DNA from: Tunicatimonas pelagia
GTDB lineage: Bacteria > Bacteroidota > Bacteroidia > Cytophagales > Cyclobacteriaceae
Direction of reading: 5' to 3'
DNA: 64,000 nt
Assembly (NCBI RefSeq): GCF_030506325.1
Contig: NZ_CP120683.1
Coordinates: 1,488,001 to 1,552,000, forward strand
This document shows, one piece after another, positions 17,541 to 27,694 of the stretch. Below the pieces are notes generated by a model. That model was not told the origin of the DNA. It ran no database searches and worked only from the letters and a program-made list of their open reading frames with translations. The translations under genes were made by a program, and so were the position numbers. The stretch's first letter is position 1. Each line of letters opens with the position of its first letter.

Positions 17541-19562
17541 TAGTGAGTTATCCGTATTACCTACCAACGGTCGCTCCAGCATAGGTAGTAATCGTTGGGC
17601 AAAGTGGTCGTAGGCCATTCCTTCAAAACCACCGCTACCACGTACTAAAAACGGAGTAGTTAGTGCAGTGCTGCGGTAAGGCCAGTACAAGCCCGCCATC
17701 CAAGGGGTATTCTCACCATCCTGATCTTGCATATTGGTACCGTCCCCAAACTCACCCACCTTCGGGAAGTCGCCAAACAAAGCTACGGTACGGATTTCGG
17801 GATACTGCTCGTGAACAACCAGCAAGGTACGCCAATCAAAGCTTTGGATATCGGCATCCTCTTGTAAATCGTTAGCCACGATAGCATTGGCTACCGCTTG
17901 GGCAAATGGCTCCGGAGCTACGGTACGCTTGGCAAACACATCGCCCCGGTCATCAGCATCAGTACGAGGGTTGATCTTGGTCTCAATATTGTAGCGGATT
18001 TGCTCGGCGTTTTTCCAGCGTAGTTCAGCCATCGGATCGCTGCTACCAGCCCCAGTTTTATAGTACTCAATGTAGTACGCTACAAAGTCAAATACCTGCT
18101 GAAGTGAAGGCATTACATAGGCATCTACCAAGCCCTCTTGTTGAGCAAAGGCTACTGCTACGGGGGAAAGGTCACGATCATTCTCCTGAGCCGGACGGCC
18201 ATCCAGTATTTTATCGGCAATAAAGGTGGACTGAATTTCAGCTAGTGTTAAATCCTTTACCAGTACCTCATTCTCGTACTCGTAGGTAGCACCGTCAATA
18301 CGGCGGGCTTTGGCTGCTTCGATGTGCGGATCGTGATCTAGCACCGGAATACCGTCTTTGGTAATTCCGCAGTCAAATTCTAATGTAGGCATTAGGAAGT
18401 CGAGCGCAGCTTCCATAGAAGGCAGGGTGTTTTCGGGGCGGAGGTTTCTTGCCCCCCGATGCCCCTGGGCATCGAACTGTTCAATATCAATCAAACCTTC
18501 TTCCGTCATAAAGTCAGGTTGACCGTCACCATCACCATCGTAATTTTGTACTACCTCCAGTAGAATATCCGGTCGGTCGGAGATGATACCGTCTACCCCG
18601 AGCTCCAGTAGGTTTGCCATATTCATTGAATCATTCACGGTGTAGACCACCACGGGGAAGCCCTGTCGCTGCAATGAGCGTACATTATGAACCTCGCTGG
18701 AAGCTGAGTCTAATCCCTCAGGTGGGTTTTGACGGCTTCCTACGAAGGTGTCCGGATTATCGTCGTCTAGCATCACAAACCAAGGCGACATGATCGGGGT
18801 ACGGTTGTTACCGTTAATTTGCGCGTGCCGTCGCAGAGCATTCATCACTCGCTGGGCACTAAATTCTTCATTGAAGGGGTTCTGCGGGGCGCGTAATTCT
18901 TTATTAGGATTTTCTGGGTCAGGCAACGGAATAGGTGGCTCTAGTACTTTTCCGGTAGCATCGGTATGAATCAGGAAGGGGCCAAATTCTTCACCGAACC
19001 AAAACGTGCCATCATCTACTTGCTGGAAGGATTCCAGGTCAAAGTCAGCTCCGGTTAGAATACGCTCTTCGGTGAAGTGGTTGACGATAGCAAAGGGAAT
19101 GTGCTGATCGGGATCCCGTAGCTCGAAGAAATCATCCACGATAATCTCACCATCGCCACCTTCGACGGTTTCGAAATCGGGGATGATAGTGTACACTCGC
19201 AGATTATAATCGGCGGAGTTTTCCAGTCCTCCGAAACCATTATCAGACATTACGTAGTAGGAACCATCTTCGTTAAGTAAGACAGCAGATACTCCTTGCA
19301 CGGGTTGCTGATCTACAAAAGGAGTTTCCTGTCCATTAACAATGGGACCGCCAATGTACTGACCCGAAGTAGGCCCGGGCGAAAAAGTGGCAGCCGGTAG
19401 CACCGCTCGCTTCTGTAAGATATTGGGGTTCGGTCGCAAGCGAGCGTTCTTTTCTGATAAAGTGGATTGCTCTTGAGCGTAGCTAGGGTAAAATGTTACG
19501 CTAAAAGCCAATAAGGCGACCCACAAGATCGCCCAATGAAAGTAAACGTGTTTCTTTGGCAT
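17541..19562 (-). pseudogene. N-terminal part of IS-disrupted phytase-like/GDPD T9SS protein
   Basis: A signal peptide (to YAQ, about residue 30) is followed by half of an esterase-like phytase propeller (about 85-235: GVSAVLLNEDGSYYVMSDNGFGG). Glycerophosphodiester phosphodiesterase sequence is inserted next. Its second unit carries the catalytic HRGA...RPENT (about 367-379), LEFD and DHDP. The propeller resumes at GSGGFEGMAYDHFAQRLLPMLERPL just before the break. The IS adds a few foreign residues and a stop at 17526. The fragment keeps signal peptide and GDPD residues but loses the T9SS tail, so a periplasmic remnant enzyme is possible. The leader has AACCAAT 17 bases before the ATG. Confidence 0.85.
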
Positions 19563-19867
19563 GATTAGATGGTTAATAATTGGTTGGAAAAAGGTTGATT
19601 AACGCATCCAAGTTGTCAATTCGCCCGGCTGAATTCAATTAGATCGGATTAACGAATTGTGAAGAAAATAACAGTGAGGTAACTATTATTTAATAAAACA
19701 TAGCTGTTACCGATAGGTTGTTGTTAATTGATCTCGGAATTTGTCACGTAAAGGATTATCTACTAGAGTTATAGCAAAAAGTACGTAAGACAGGTTTTTC
19801 TAGTAAAGGTGTGGGCTGATAGTAAGAATTTGAAGTCTTTTGCTGAGTAGCATTAACGCTCCATATC
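19563..19867. other. divergent intergenic region, about 305 bases
   Basis: This gap separates divergent genes and must hold both promoters. The only motif I can name is AACCAAT on the minus strand (19585-19579) in the leader of the GDPD gene. No coding frame or hairpin stands out. Confidence 0.5.
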
Positions 19868-22462
19868 ATGGTCTTCAGAACAAACTTTCTTCTTGCTGCT
19901 TTAGTACTCCTTCTTACGAATACAGTCCTCATTGCTCAAAATGAGTGGGTAGAGTCTGATATGTTTCCGGGTTCAGGACGGTTCGGGGCTATTTCTTTTG
20001 TTATAGATGGAAAAGGGTACATAGGATTAGGTAGTGGCGAATCAGGGTTATTAGTGGACTTTTGGCGGTACGACCCAGCCTCTGGTACTTGGGAACAGGT
20101 AGCTGATTTTGCTGGGGCGGGCCGACGAGGTGCAGTAGCGTTTGTGCTGGATGGAAAAGCCTACGTAGGGTTAGGAACTAGCGGGACCTTTCCGAATACA
20201 AAGCGGGAGAAAGATTTCTGGGTATACGACCCTACCCTAAATACTTGGAGTGCGACTACCGACTTTGCTGGCACAGCCCGTAGCTATGCTGTTGCCTTCG
20301 TACAAGATAACCAAGGTTTTGTGCTGACGGGGCAAGATGACACAGGCTACCCTACTGATGTTTGGGCGTTTGATGCATCTACTCAACAGTGGAAAAGTAA
20401 GAACGCCTTTACGAGAGCAGCACGGTCGGGAGCTTTTGTCTTTTCGGTTAATGACACTGTATACATTGGTGGAGGTACTAGTCGATCGGGTTTTACTACC
20501 CAACTTCAAAATCACTACTTGTTCTACGAAGCAGCCAGTGATACCTGGAGTACAACTACTATATTACCTAGCGGGATGACCCAGGGTGGCAACCACTCCT
20601 ACTTTGCCTATCAGAATAAAGGATACGTAGTAACTGGTAATGAAGTATGGCAATTTGACCCAGCTCAGGATGAATGGGATGAAGTTGATAATATTGGCTC
20701 TGATATTAGTGGGGAAGCTACTTTCGCTATTGGTGACACCGCTTATCTAGTGACAGGGGATGCTTCTGATTTTTTCTCTAGTGCTGAATACACTCAAAAG
20801 TTTTGGAAGTTTGCCAAAGCATTCGTACCTCCGGTGGCTCCTTCTGACCTTAGCGCTCACGTTACCTCAGATACTACAATTACCCTCACTTGGACTGATA
20901 ACTCGGATTTTGAGGAGGGATTTATCATAACACATGAGGTGGATGACCCTAATATATCCACTGGATCAGGTATCATTAGGACAACGGTAGATACTTTAGA
21001 AGCTAACGTAACTGCATATAGTAATCAGGTACTGGAAAAAGGTTATGACCATATATATTCCATTACTGCTATTCATAGTAAAGGTAATTCCGAGGAAACT
21101 CTGTTAAGACTTTTAGACTTAACTTTCTTGAATGAAATAGACACCATTAACGCTACTGCAACTAGTGTTCAGTTTACTTTAACGAGCAAAAGTAACAACC
21201 CTGCCTTTGAGGTTGAAGTATCTAGCGACAGCCTAAACTTTGAAGCTAATACCCAAGGTGGACTTACCTTTAGTAATTTAGATGAAAGCAGTAGCTACTA
21301 TTTTCGTGTGTATAAGGTGAGTGAGGGACGCAATCCTTCCTACCGCTCCCCATATTTCCATACCACTGCAAAGACGTTATTACATACCCCTCGAGAGCTA
21401 TCCTGGAAGAATGTAGACGAAGATATCCAAGTTAGTTGGCAAGATATATCTAAGCAAGAAAGTAGCTATAGCGTAGAACGTTCCATAGGTAATGATACTA
21501 GTTTTACAGTTATCCATATAGGATCCGCTAACGATACCCTATTTATTGATTCAGGAACTGAGGAAGGCATGTCGTATTATTATCGGGCAAAAGCGGTCTC
21601 AGAAGATAATACATCTGAATACTCGGAAGTCATACACGCCTTCTATTATAAAGAGCCAACCAATCTAACTGCTACCAATATTACCTTTAATTCGGTAACA
21701 TTAGCCTGGAAGAGTCAGTCAAACGAAGCCGATGTAACAATTGTAGAGCGTCAATCATACAATTATGATAATAGTGAGTACGGGGAATGGTGGCCTCAAA
21801 GCAGATATACTGGTGGTGAAACTCATACTGTGACTCTTTCACAGGGAGCAAACGTTCGCTTTCGGATAGTAGCCACTGATAGTGCTAAGAAGTATCAAGC
21901 TTATTCAAATACTGTTACAGTATATACTCCACTTATTGCCCTATCAGAATTATCTATAGATGAGATTACGGATAATAGCTTACAACTTATGTGGAAAGGT
22001 GACCCCTATATACCTGCTAAAAACTATAGAATAGGAATAGAACTGGCCGACGAATCGAAGGATTTTAGAGAAATAGCTACTATCCCCGGTCCTGCTTACG
22101 AATACTGGGTTAATGATATTGATATGGCAAATATCTACTATTTCCGTGTTAGAAAGATAAATGACTACGTAGCTTCTACTTATTCAAATACCGTAGATAA
22201 CATAATTGCCAGTGTTAGTGATCCTCAACCTAGCAAAGCTACTATAAAAGTAGTGCCTAACCCAGCCGGACAGTGGCTCGAGGTCGAAACGAAAGAAACT
22301 ATTCAGCAAATTGCCATTACCGATCTTAGCGGAGCGGAGGTGATGTCCCTTACGCCTTCCCCCGAGCATCGGTACGACATTAGTGGTCTGAGGGCTGGAA
22401 CTTATTTATTGATTGTATCATCCAAGAGCGGCATTTATAAAACGAAGCTAGTGAAACAGTAG
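19868..22462 (+). CDS. kelch-repeat and fibronectin-III protein with T9SS sorting domain
   Basis: The 864-residue exported protein starts with a signal peptide (to LIAQ). Residues about 25-315 hold kelch-type repeats (GRFGAISFVIDGKGYIGLGS, RRGAVAFVLDGKAYVGLG, RSYAVAFVQDNQGFVLTG), a likely beta-propeller. Residues about 320-780 contain four or five fibronectin-type-III-like modules (APSDLSAHVTSDTTITLTW and repeats). The last 80 residues (KVVPNPAGQWLEVE...ISGLRAGTYLLIVSSKSG) are a type IX secretion/sorting domain, so the protein should reach the surface. It may be an adhesin or a carbohydrate-binding protein; no catalytic site is visible. Confidence 0.85.
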   Translation: MVFRTNFLLAALVLLLTNTVLIAQNEWVESDMFPGSGRFGAISFVIDGKGYIGLGSGESGLLVDFWRYDPASGTWEQVADFAGAGRRGAVAFVLDGKAYVGLGTSGTFPNTKREKDFWVYDPTLNTWSATTDFAGTARSYAVAFVQDNQGFVLTGQDDTGYPTDVWAFDASTQQWKSKNAFTRAARSGAFVFSVNDTVYIGGGTSRSGFTTQLQNHYLFYEAASDTWSTTTILPSGMTQGGNHSYFAYQNKGYVVTGNEVWQFDPAQDEWDEVDNIGSDISGEATFAIGDTAYLVTGDASDFFSSAEYTQKFWKFAKAFVPPVAPSDLSAHVTSDTTITLTWTDNSDFEEGFIITHEVDDPNISTGSGIIRTTVDTLEANVTAYSNQVLEKGYDHIYSITAIHSKGNSEETLLRLLDLTFLNEIDTINATATSVQFTLTSKSNNPAFEVEVSSDSLNFEANTQGGLTFSNLDESSSYYFRVYKVSEGRNPSYRSPYFHTTAKTLLHTPRELSWKNVDEDIQVSWQDISKQESSYSVERSIGNDTSFTVIHIGSANDTLFIDSGTEEGMSYYYRAKAVSEDNTSEYSEVIHAFYYKEPTNLTATNITFNSVTLAWKSQSNEADVTIVERQSYNYDNSEYGEWWPQSRYTGGETHTVTLSQGANVRFRIVATDSAKKYQAYSNTVTVYTPLIALSELSIDEITDNSLQLMWKGDPYIPAKNYRIGIELADESKDFREIATIPGPAYEYWVNDIDMANIYYFRVRKINDYVASTYSNTVDNIIASVSDPQPSKATIKVVPNPAGQWLEVETKETIQQIAITDLSGAEVMSLTPSPEHRYDISGLRAGTYLLIVSSKSGIYKTKLVKQ

Positions 22463-22510
22463 GGGGTAGCAGATACAACGCTCTCTACCCGGTGACTTAT
22501 GCACCCTACA

Positions 22511-23323
22511 TCAGAACCAACTTTCTGTATCAGTATTCCTTTCCAACGCTTCCTCCACTTCATCCGGCAGTTCAGGAAAGAAATCCACTCCAGTGTAGGC
22601 TTCTACGTTGTCGATAGATTCTACGAAAGCCTTGGGAGATTTTGATGTGCTTTCGTTGGGAATTAAAAATCCGATGGCTTTTACTTCTGGCTCTTGGTAA
22701 TCTAGTAAAACTTTGTAATAATAATCCGGCACACTTACTCCGTTTTCACCAATCTTTTTGGGATCAGAACCAAATACTGGCCCAGTCACTATGTACAGAC
22801 TACCGTAATCCACCGCCCAATCCCGAACATCCTCTTCTAACTCTCTCCACACCCCCCGATTAAGATCACGGTTTTGGGGACTCATGTTCGACATAAAGAA
22901 GCTTTCGCTCATAGCTTCGGCCGAGAAACCCATATCTCCGGCAGGTGCCATATGCCCCCGGTCGTAGCCCGAACGACGGTAGTCATTTAATGAGGCTGAA
23001 CCAGTAATTACGTAAGGGTCTTCCCGAAAATCATCGGAGCGGTCAGCTACGTTAGATCGTACCTCAGCTTCGGTAAGTTTGTAAGCTACCCACTCGGCTT
23101 GTTCGTGCTCTTCTACGTACGAAAGCGTGTAGTGCTGGTGCTGCACCAAAAAACCGTTGTTTACAGAAGGTAGATAGCTAAACCCCACAATCTCGGGAGC
23201 TGAAGTCTGATTCTGGCGCTTCAGATACATCAGCAGTAAAATAAGTCCGAGTACAATGAGAGCCGTGATTAATAAGGCCCGAGTTGTACTTGGCGAGCGA
23301 CGTTTTTTAGAGCGATTGGCCAT
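22511..23323 (-). CDS. DNA/RNA non-specific endonuclease, membrane-anchored
   Basis: One N-terminal helix (about residues 15-33) follows a basic start (KKRRSPST), which suggests an anchored periplasmic enzyme. The nuclease signature DRGHMAPAGDM is present (catalytic His in DRGH), followed by SFFMSNMSPQNRDLNRGVWRELE, whose Asn coordinates Mg2+, and by LYIVTGPVF. This ββα-metal family cleaves both DNA and RNA (NUC1/Serratia nuclease type). The 270-residue length is normal. It lies 5 bases after the alpha/beta hydrolase gene on the same strand and may be co-transcribed with it. AACCAAT overlaps its ATG. Confidence 0.92.
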   Translation of the reverse strand: MANRSKKRRSPSTTRALLITALIVLGLILLLMYLKRQNQTSAPEIVGFSYLPSVNNGFLVQHQHYTLSYVEEHEQAEWVAYKLTEAEVRSNVADRSDDFREDPYVITGSASLNDYRRSGYDRGHMAPAGDMGFSAEAMSESFFMSNMSPQNRDLNRGVWRELEEDVRDWAVDYGSLYIVTGPVFGSDPKKIGENGVSVPDYYYKVLLDYQEPEVKAIGFLIPNESTSKSPKAFVESIDNVEAYTGVDFFPELPDEVEEALERNTDTESWF

Positions 23324-23328
23324 TGGTT

Positions 23329-24207
23329 CTAGGAGGGAAGATGCTCTCGGGTATGCTTGAGAATAAACTGAATGATAGGTCGGGGGTTGGATAATCCGTG
23401 CACGTGCCCCTCCCCTTTTTTAATTATTACTTTAACTTTTCCACCCAGCTTTTCGTACTGCTCCACCATCATCTGAGCATTCTCCGAATAGGGAACTACC
23501 TGGTCATCGTCGCCCGAGACTACCAGTAGCGGAATATCGTTCTCAACCAGCGGCTCTACCTTATTAATCGGATTTTGATTGTACTCTCTAGCTTGTTCTT
23601 CGGTAAAATCATACGCAGCCAGACACTTTTGCCAATCTTCTTTACTACCCATACCCTCTTTTAATCCGCCCGGCCAGCTTTTTATGTCGCAGACCGGGGC
23701 ATCCACATAAATGCAGGCCACTTTCCCAGCATTTTCAGCCGCCCAATTAAATACAGATAAACCACCTCGGCTCATTCCTTCCAGCGCTACTTTATCGGCA
23801 AATAAGTAGCGAGAATTAAGCAGTTCGTAAAATTCGTTCCAAAGCTGTACCGCTGCCGGACTACCGTAAAGATCGGCCACATCAACATACACTACGTAAA
23901 AACCTCGCTCCAGCAGAGCCAGATCTACCTCAGGGCGATGCCCGAAGAAGCGAGCCCGCCACAACCAAGGGTTGCCTTCGGCGGGTTTATTGGGAACAAC
24001 CACCCGGCACTGCCGCTCCTGAAATAAAAAAGAATACATGGTGTACCCGTGGAACGATCCTAATTCTCCCGAGATAAGCCCATCGGGCACAAAGCGATCT
24101 GACTGCTGAATAGGAGTGCATTGTAGCAATGCGATTGACAGCAGCAAGATAATACTACGGTTGTTCTGCTTACGCAACAGTAATGTAGACAAATGGCGAT
24201 TAATCAT
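23329..24207 (-). CDS. alpha/beta-hydrolase lipoprotein
   Basis: The frame is open to 24249, but the ATG at 24207 overlaps the secA stop by eight bases and gives a lipoprotein signal (SIILLLSIALLQC), so I start there. The Ser nucleophile is in ALEGMSRGGLSVF (GxSxG). The acid is in VVSGDDDQVVPYSENA and the His in GEGHVHG. Residues VVVPNKPAEGNPWLWRARFFGHRPE resemble prolyl-oligopeptidase-type or sialate-esterase-like hydrolases. The natural ester or peptide substrate is unknown. It appears transcribed downstream of secA. Confidence 0.85.
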   Translation of the reverse strand: MINRHLSTLLLRKQNNRSIILLLSIALLQCTPIQQSDRFVPDGLISGELGSFHGYTMYSFLFQERQCRVVVPNKPAEGNPWLWRARFFGHRPEVDLALLERGFYVVYVDVADLYGSPAAVQLWNEFYELLNSRYLFADKVALEGMSRGGLSVFNWAAENAGKVACIYVDAPVCDIKSWPGGLKEGMGSKEDWQKCLAAYDFTEEQAREYNQNPINKVEPLVENDIPLLVVSGDDDQVVPYSENAQMMVEQYEKLGGKVKVIIKKGEGHVHGLSNPRPIIQFILKHTREHLPS

Positions 24208-27200
24208 TCTCCACGATAACGCAGCGGTTGTTGCGAATATCGTCTTCAACGTTCTTGAATTTTACATCTTTTACGACTCTTCCATCATTATATTGTACGC
24301 TCACTCGCTGATTCCGCCCGGCAATTTTCTGGGTTTTAGCCGGTTTCACCGGTTCGGCCGGAGGACGATTGGCAGCGGGTTGACCCTGCCCACGGTTCCC
24401 TCCCCCCAATAAGGAGCCGGAATCTTCCTTGGAAGCTTTTACTCCCTGTTCCGACTGCCGACGAGCCGGTCGGCGAGCTTCTCGTACTTCATCTGGCTGC
24501 TGAACGGGCAGGTTTGCCTTCATCAGAAATGAAATTGTCTCCTCATTTACTTTTGCCAAAAATTGCTTGAATAGCTCGAAACCCTCGAACTTATAAATAA
24601 TGAGTGGGTCTTTCTGCTCGTATACAGCATTCTGCACCGACTGCTTTAAGTCATCCATTTCTCGCAGGTGCTCCTTCCAGTTTTGATCGATCAGAGCCAG
24701 CACAATGGATTTTTCCATAGATTGAACCAAATCTTCGCACTCAGTCTCTATGCTCTTCTTTAAATCAGCCGATACTGTGAGCTGCATTTTTCCATCGGTG
24801 AACGGCACCAGAATATTTTCTACAGTTGCCCCCTTGGTTTCAAATACATTCTTAATGACCGGAAACGCCCTCTGGGCTAACTGCTTATTTTTTCGCTGGT
24901 AGTTCTCGTAAGCGAAGTTGTACAGTTCGTCCGTGAGACTTGCTTCACTAACGCTGGTAAAATGATCTTGATCGATGGTGTGGTCGACGCCCAGAGTGCC
25001 GAGCACGGTGAGCTTATAGCTTTCGTAATTACTTACACCCTTGGTGCTCATTACAATATCCTCGCAGGTATCGTAGAGCATGTTCATAATATCTAACTGA
25101 AGGCGATCTCCGAACAAAGCATGGCGACGGCGTTTGTAAATTACCTCGCGCTGCTGGTTCATCACATTATCATACTCCAACAATCGCTTACGGATAGCAA
25201 AGTTGTTTTGCTCTACCTTGCTTTGCGCCCGTTCAATAGAACTGGTTACCATAGAGTGCTGAATCACTTCGCCTTCTTCCAGTCCCATTCGGTCCATCAG
25301 CTTCGCAATACGGTCCGAACCGAACAAACGCATTAGATTATCTTCTAAGGAAACAAAGAATTGGGAAGAACCGGGATCCCCTTGCCGACCGGAACGTCCG
25401 CGCAACTGCCGATCTACTCGTCGCGACTCATGCCGTTCAGTACCCACAATTGCCAATCCGCCCGCTTCTTTGGATTCAGGCGTAAGTTTGATGTCAGTAC
25501 CCCGACCGGCCATGTTAGTAGCAATAGTAACCGTCCCGGGTTTTCCGGCATTGGTAACCACTTCAGCTTCACGCTGGTGCTGCTTAGCGTTAAGCACCTG
25601 ATGCTCAATACCTTTCATCTTCAGCATCCGGCTGAGGATTTCGGAAATATCTACCGAAGTGGTACCGACTAATACCGGACGCCCCTTATCGGTCATGTCT
25701 TTAATTTCATCGGCTACCGCGTTAAATTTCTCCCGCACGGTTTTAAAAACCTTATCCTGCCGATCATCCCGAACAATTGGTCTATTGGTTGGAATCACTA
25801 CTACATCCAACTTATAAATATCCATAAACTCACCCGCCTCAGTTTCGGCGGTACCCGTCATACCAGCCAACTTATGGTACATACGGAAATAGTTCTGTAA
25901 AGTAATAGTTGCGTAGGTTTGCGTAGCTTCCTCTACTTTTACGTTCTCTTTGGCTTCAATTGCTTGGTGTAATCCGTCCGAGTAGCGACGACCATCCATT
26001 ACCCGACCAGTTTGCTCATCCACAATTTTTACTTTCCCGTCGGCAATGATATACTCCTGATCCAACTCAAACATAGCGTACGCCTTCAGCAGTTGGTTAA
26101 CGGTATGAATACGCTGCGATTTGACCGAATACTCTTTGATGAGTTCGTCCTTTTTTTCCACCTTCTCTTCATCGGGCATCGCTTCATCTTTCTCTAATTG
26201 ATTAATCTCAGTACCAATGTCGGGCATGATAAAGAACTGCGGATCTTCCCCCTGCTTCGTAATCTGCTCCAGTCCTTTCTCCGTTAGGTTGATATTGTTG
26301 GTCTTTTCTTCGATTGTAAAGAATAGCGGTTCGTCTGCCTCCGGCATCGCCTTCTGATTATCCTGCAAGTAAAAGTTTTCAGTCTTTTGCAGAATTTGCC
26401 GTATTCCGGTTTCACTTAGGTAGCGGATGAGTGGTTTATGCTTAGGCAACCCTCGGTATGCCCGGAATAAAGATACTCCACCTTCTTTGGTATCACCTGC
26501 CTTTATTTTTTTCTTAGCGTCTTGCAGAAACTCGTTCACGGTTTTTTTCTGCATTTCGTAGAGTTTGCCAACCCGGGGTTTAAACTCATAAAACTCGTGC
26601 TCATCACCTTTCGGAATAGGTCCGGAGATAATCAACGGAGTTCGCGCTTCGTCAACGAGTACCGAGTCAACCTCATCTACCATCGCAAAGTGATGGCCAG
26701 GTTGCACCATATCTTCCGGGTCGCGCGCCATATTATCGCGGAGATAATCAAACCCAAACTCATTGTTAGTACCGTAGGTGATATCGCAGGCGTAAGCAGC
26801 TCGCCGCTCATCCGAATTGGGCTGGTAGCGATCAATGCAGTCTACTGACAAATTATGAAATCGGAACAGCGGAGCCATCCACTCGGCATCACGTTTCGCC
26901 AGATAATCGTTAACCGTAACAATGTGTACGCCCCGCTTCGCCAGCGCGTTCAGGAAGGCCGGTAAAGTAGCTACCAACGTTTTACCTTCCCCAGTTGCCA
27001 TCTCGGCAATTTTACCTTGGTGTAGTACAATTCCACCAATGAGCTGCACATCGTAGTGCATCATATCCCAGATGATGGGGGTTCCGGCTGCATCCCATTC
27101 GTTATGCCACGTTGCTTGCTCGTCTTCAATAGTGATATTATCGTACTTGGCTGCTAACTGCTTATCGTGCAGTGTAGCGGTTACCACCAATTGCTTATTC

Positions 27201-27583
27201 TCTTTAAAGCGACGAGCCGTTTCTTTGACTACCGCAAATGCCAACGGCAACACGTCCATTAGTATCTCTTCCAGGTGCTCGTTACGCTTTTCCTCTAGTT
27301 GATCAACCTGGGCGAAGATGCTTTCCTTCTCCTGCATATCCAACCCTTCCTCATCCTTCACTCGGTTGTTGAGTGCTTCAATCTGCTGATCGATATCGGC
27401 TAAGCCTTGGTTGATCTCTTGCCGTAAGTGCTCAGACTTAGCCCGCAGTTCGTCATCGCTAATAGTGGCCAACTGAGCAAACTCTTGGTTAGCCTGCCCT
27501 ACCAGTGGCATAATATTTTTGATATCCCGGTCTGACTTAGACCCGAATAGTTTAGCTAATCCTTTGGTAAGCGTATTAATCAT
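24200..27583 (-). CDS. secA: preprotein translocase ATPase SecA
   Basis: SecA drives export of unfolded proteins through SecYEG by ATP hydrolysis. Visible motifs are Walker A (MATGEGKTLVATLP), Walker B-type VDEVDSVLVDEARTPLIISGP, GTNNEFGFDYLRDNM, MAGRGTDIKL and GTERHESRRVDRQLRGRSGRQGDPGSS. At 1127 residues it has the extra insertions of Bacteroidota SecA (about residues 330-470). The C-terminal zinc-finger Cys residues are missing and replaced by a Gly/Pro/Ala-rich linker and the tail VQYNDGRVVKDVKFKNVEDD, as usual in the phylum. A heptad-repeat array lies directly upstream. Confidence 0.97.
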   Translation of the reverse strand: MINTLTKGLAKLFGSKSDRDIKNIMPLVGQANQEFAQLATISDDELRAKSEHLRQEINQGLADIDQQIEALNNRVKDEEGLDMQEKESIFAQVDQLEEKRNEHLEEILMDVLPLAFAVVKETARRFKENKQLVVTATLHDKQLAAKYDNITIEDEQATWHNEWDAAGTPIIWDMMHYDVQLIGGIVLHQGKIAEMATGEGKTLVATLPAFLNALAKRGVHIVTVNDYLAKRDAEWMAPLFRFHNLSVDCIDRYQPNSDERRAAYACDITYGTNNEFGFDYLRDNMARDPEDMVQPGHHFAMVDEVDSVLVDEARTPLIISGPIPKGDEHEFYEFKPRVGKLYEMQKKTVNEFLQDAKKKIKAGDTKEGGVSLFRAYRGLPKHKPLIRYLSETGIRQILQKTENFYLQDNQKAMPEADEPLFFTIEEKTNNINLTEKGLEQITKQGEDPQFFIMPDIGTEINQLEKDEAMPDEEKVEKKDELIKEYSVKSQRIHTVNQLLKAYAMFELDQEYIIADGKVKIVDEQTGRVMDGRRYSDGLHQAIEAKENVKVEEATQTYATITLQNYFRMYHKLAGMTGTAETEAGEFMDIYKLDVVVIPTNRPIVRDDRQDKVFKTVREKFNAVADEIKDMTDKGRPVLVGTTSVDISEILSRMLKMKGIEHQVLNAKQHQREAEVVTNAGKPGTVTIATNMAGRGTDIKLTPESKEAGGLAIVGTERHESRRVDRQLRGRSGRQGDPGSSQFFVSLEDNLMRLFGSDRIAKLMDRMGLEEGEVIQHSMVTSSIERAQSKVEQNNFAIRKRLLEYDNVMNQQREVIYKRRRHALFGDRLQLDIMNMLYDTCEDIVMSTKGVSNYESYKLTVLGTLGVDHTIDQDHFTSVSEASLTDELYNFAYENYQRKNKQLAQRAFPVIKNVFETKGATVENILVPFTDGKMQLTVSADLKKSIETECEDLVQSMEKSIVLALIDQNWKEHLREMDDLKQSVQNAVYEQKDPLIIYKFEGFELFKQFLAKVNEETISFLMKANLPVQQPDEVREARRPARRQSEQGVKASKEDSGSLLGGGNRGQGQPAANRPPAEPVKPAKTQKIAGRNQRVSVQYNDGRVVKDVKFKNVEDDIRNNRCVIVEND

Positions 27584-27600
27584 GAACTCTAATTAATTTT

Positions 27601-27680
27601 TTGATGAATAATGAATGATGATTAATGAATGATGACTATAACTACATTATTCATTAATCATCAATCACTAATCATTATTG
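27601..27680. repeat. heptad-phased intergenic array, copy 3 (clearest inverted copy)
   Basis: Five 7-bp units TTGATGA, ATAATGA, ATGATGA, TTAATGA and ATGATGA (27601-27635) are followed by a short loop. Opposing units TCATTAA, TCATCAA, TCACTAA and TCATTAT then occupy 27651-27678. The arms pair over about 18 bp with one mismatch. The array fills the gap between the dapF stop and the secA start. Confidence 0.8.
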
Positions 27681-27694
27681 ATAATAAACCTCAT

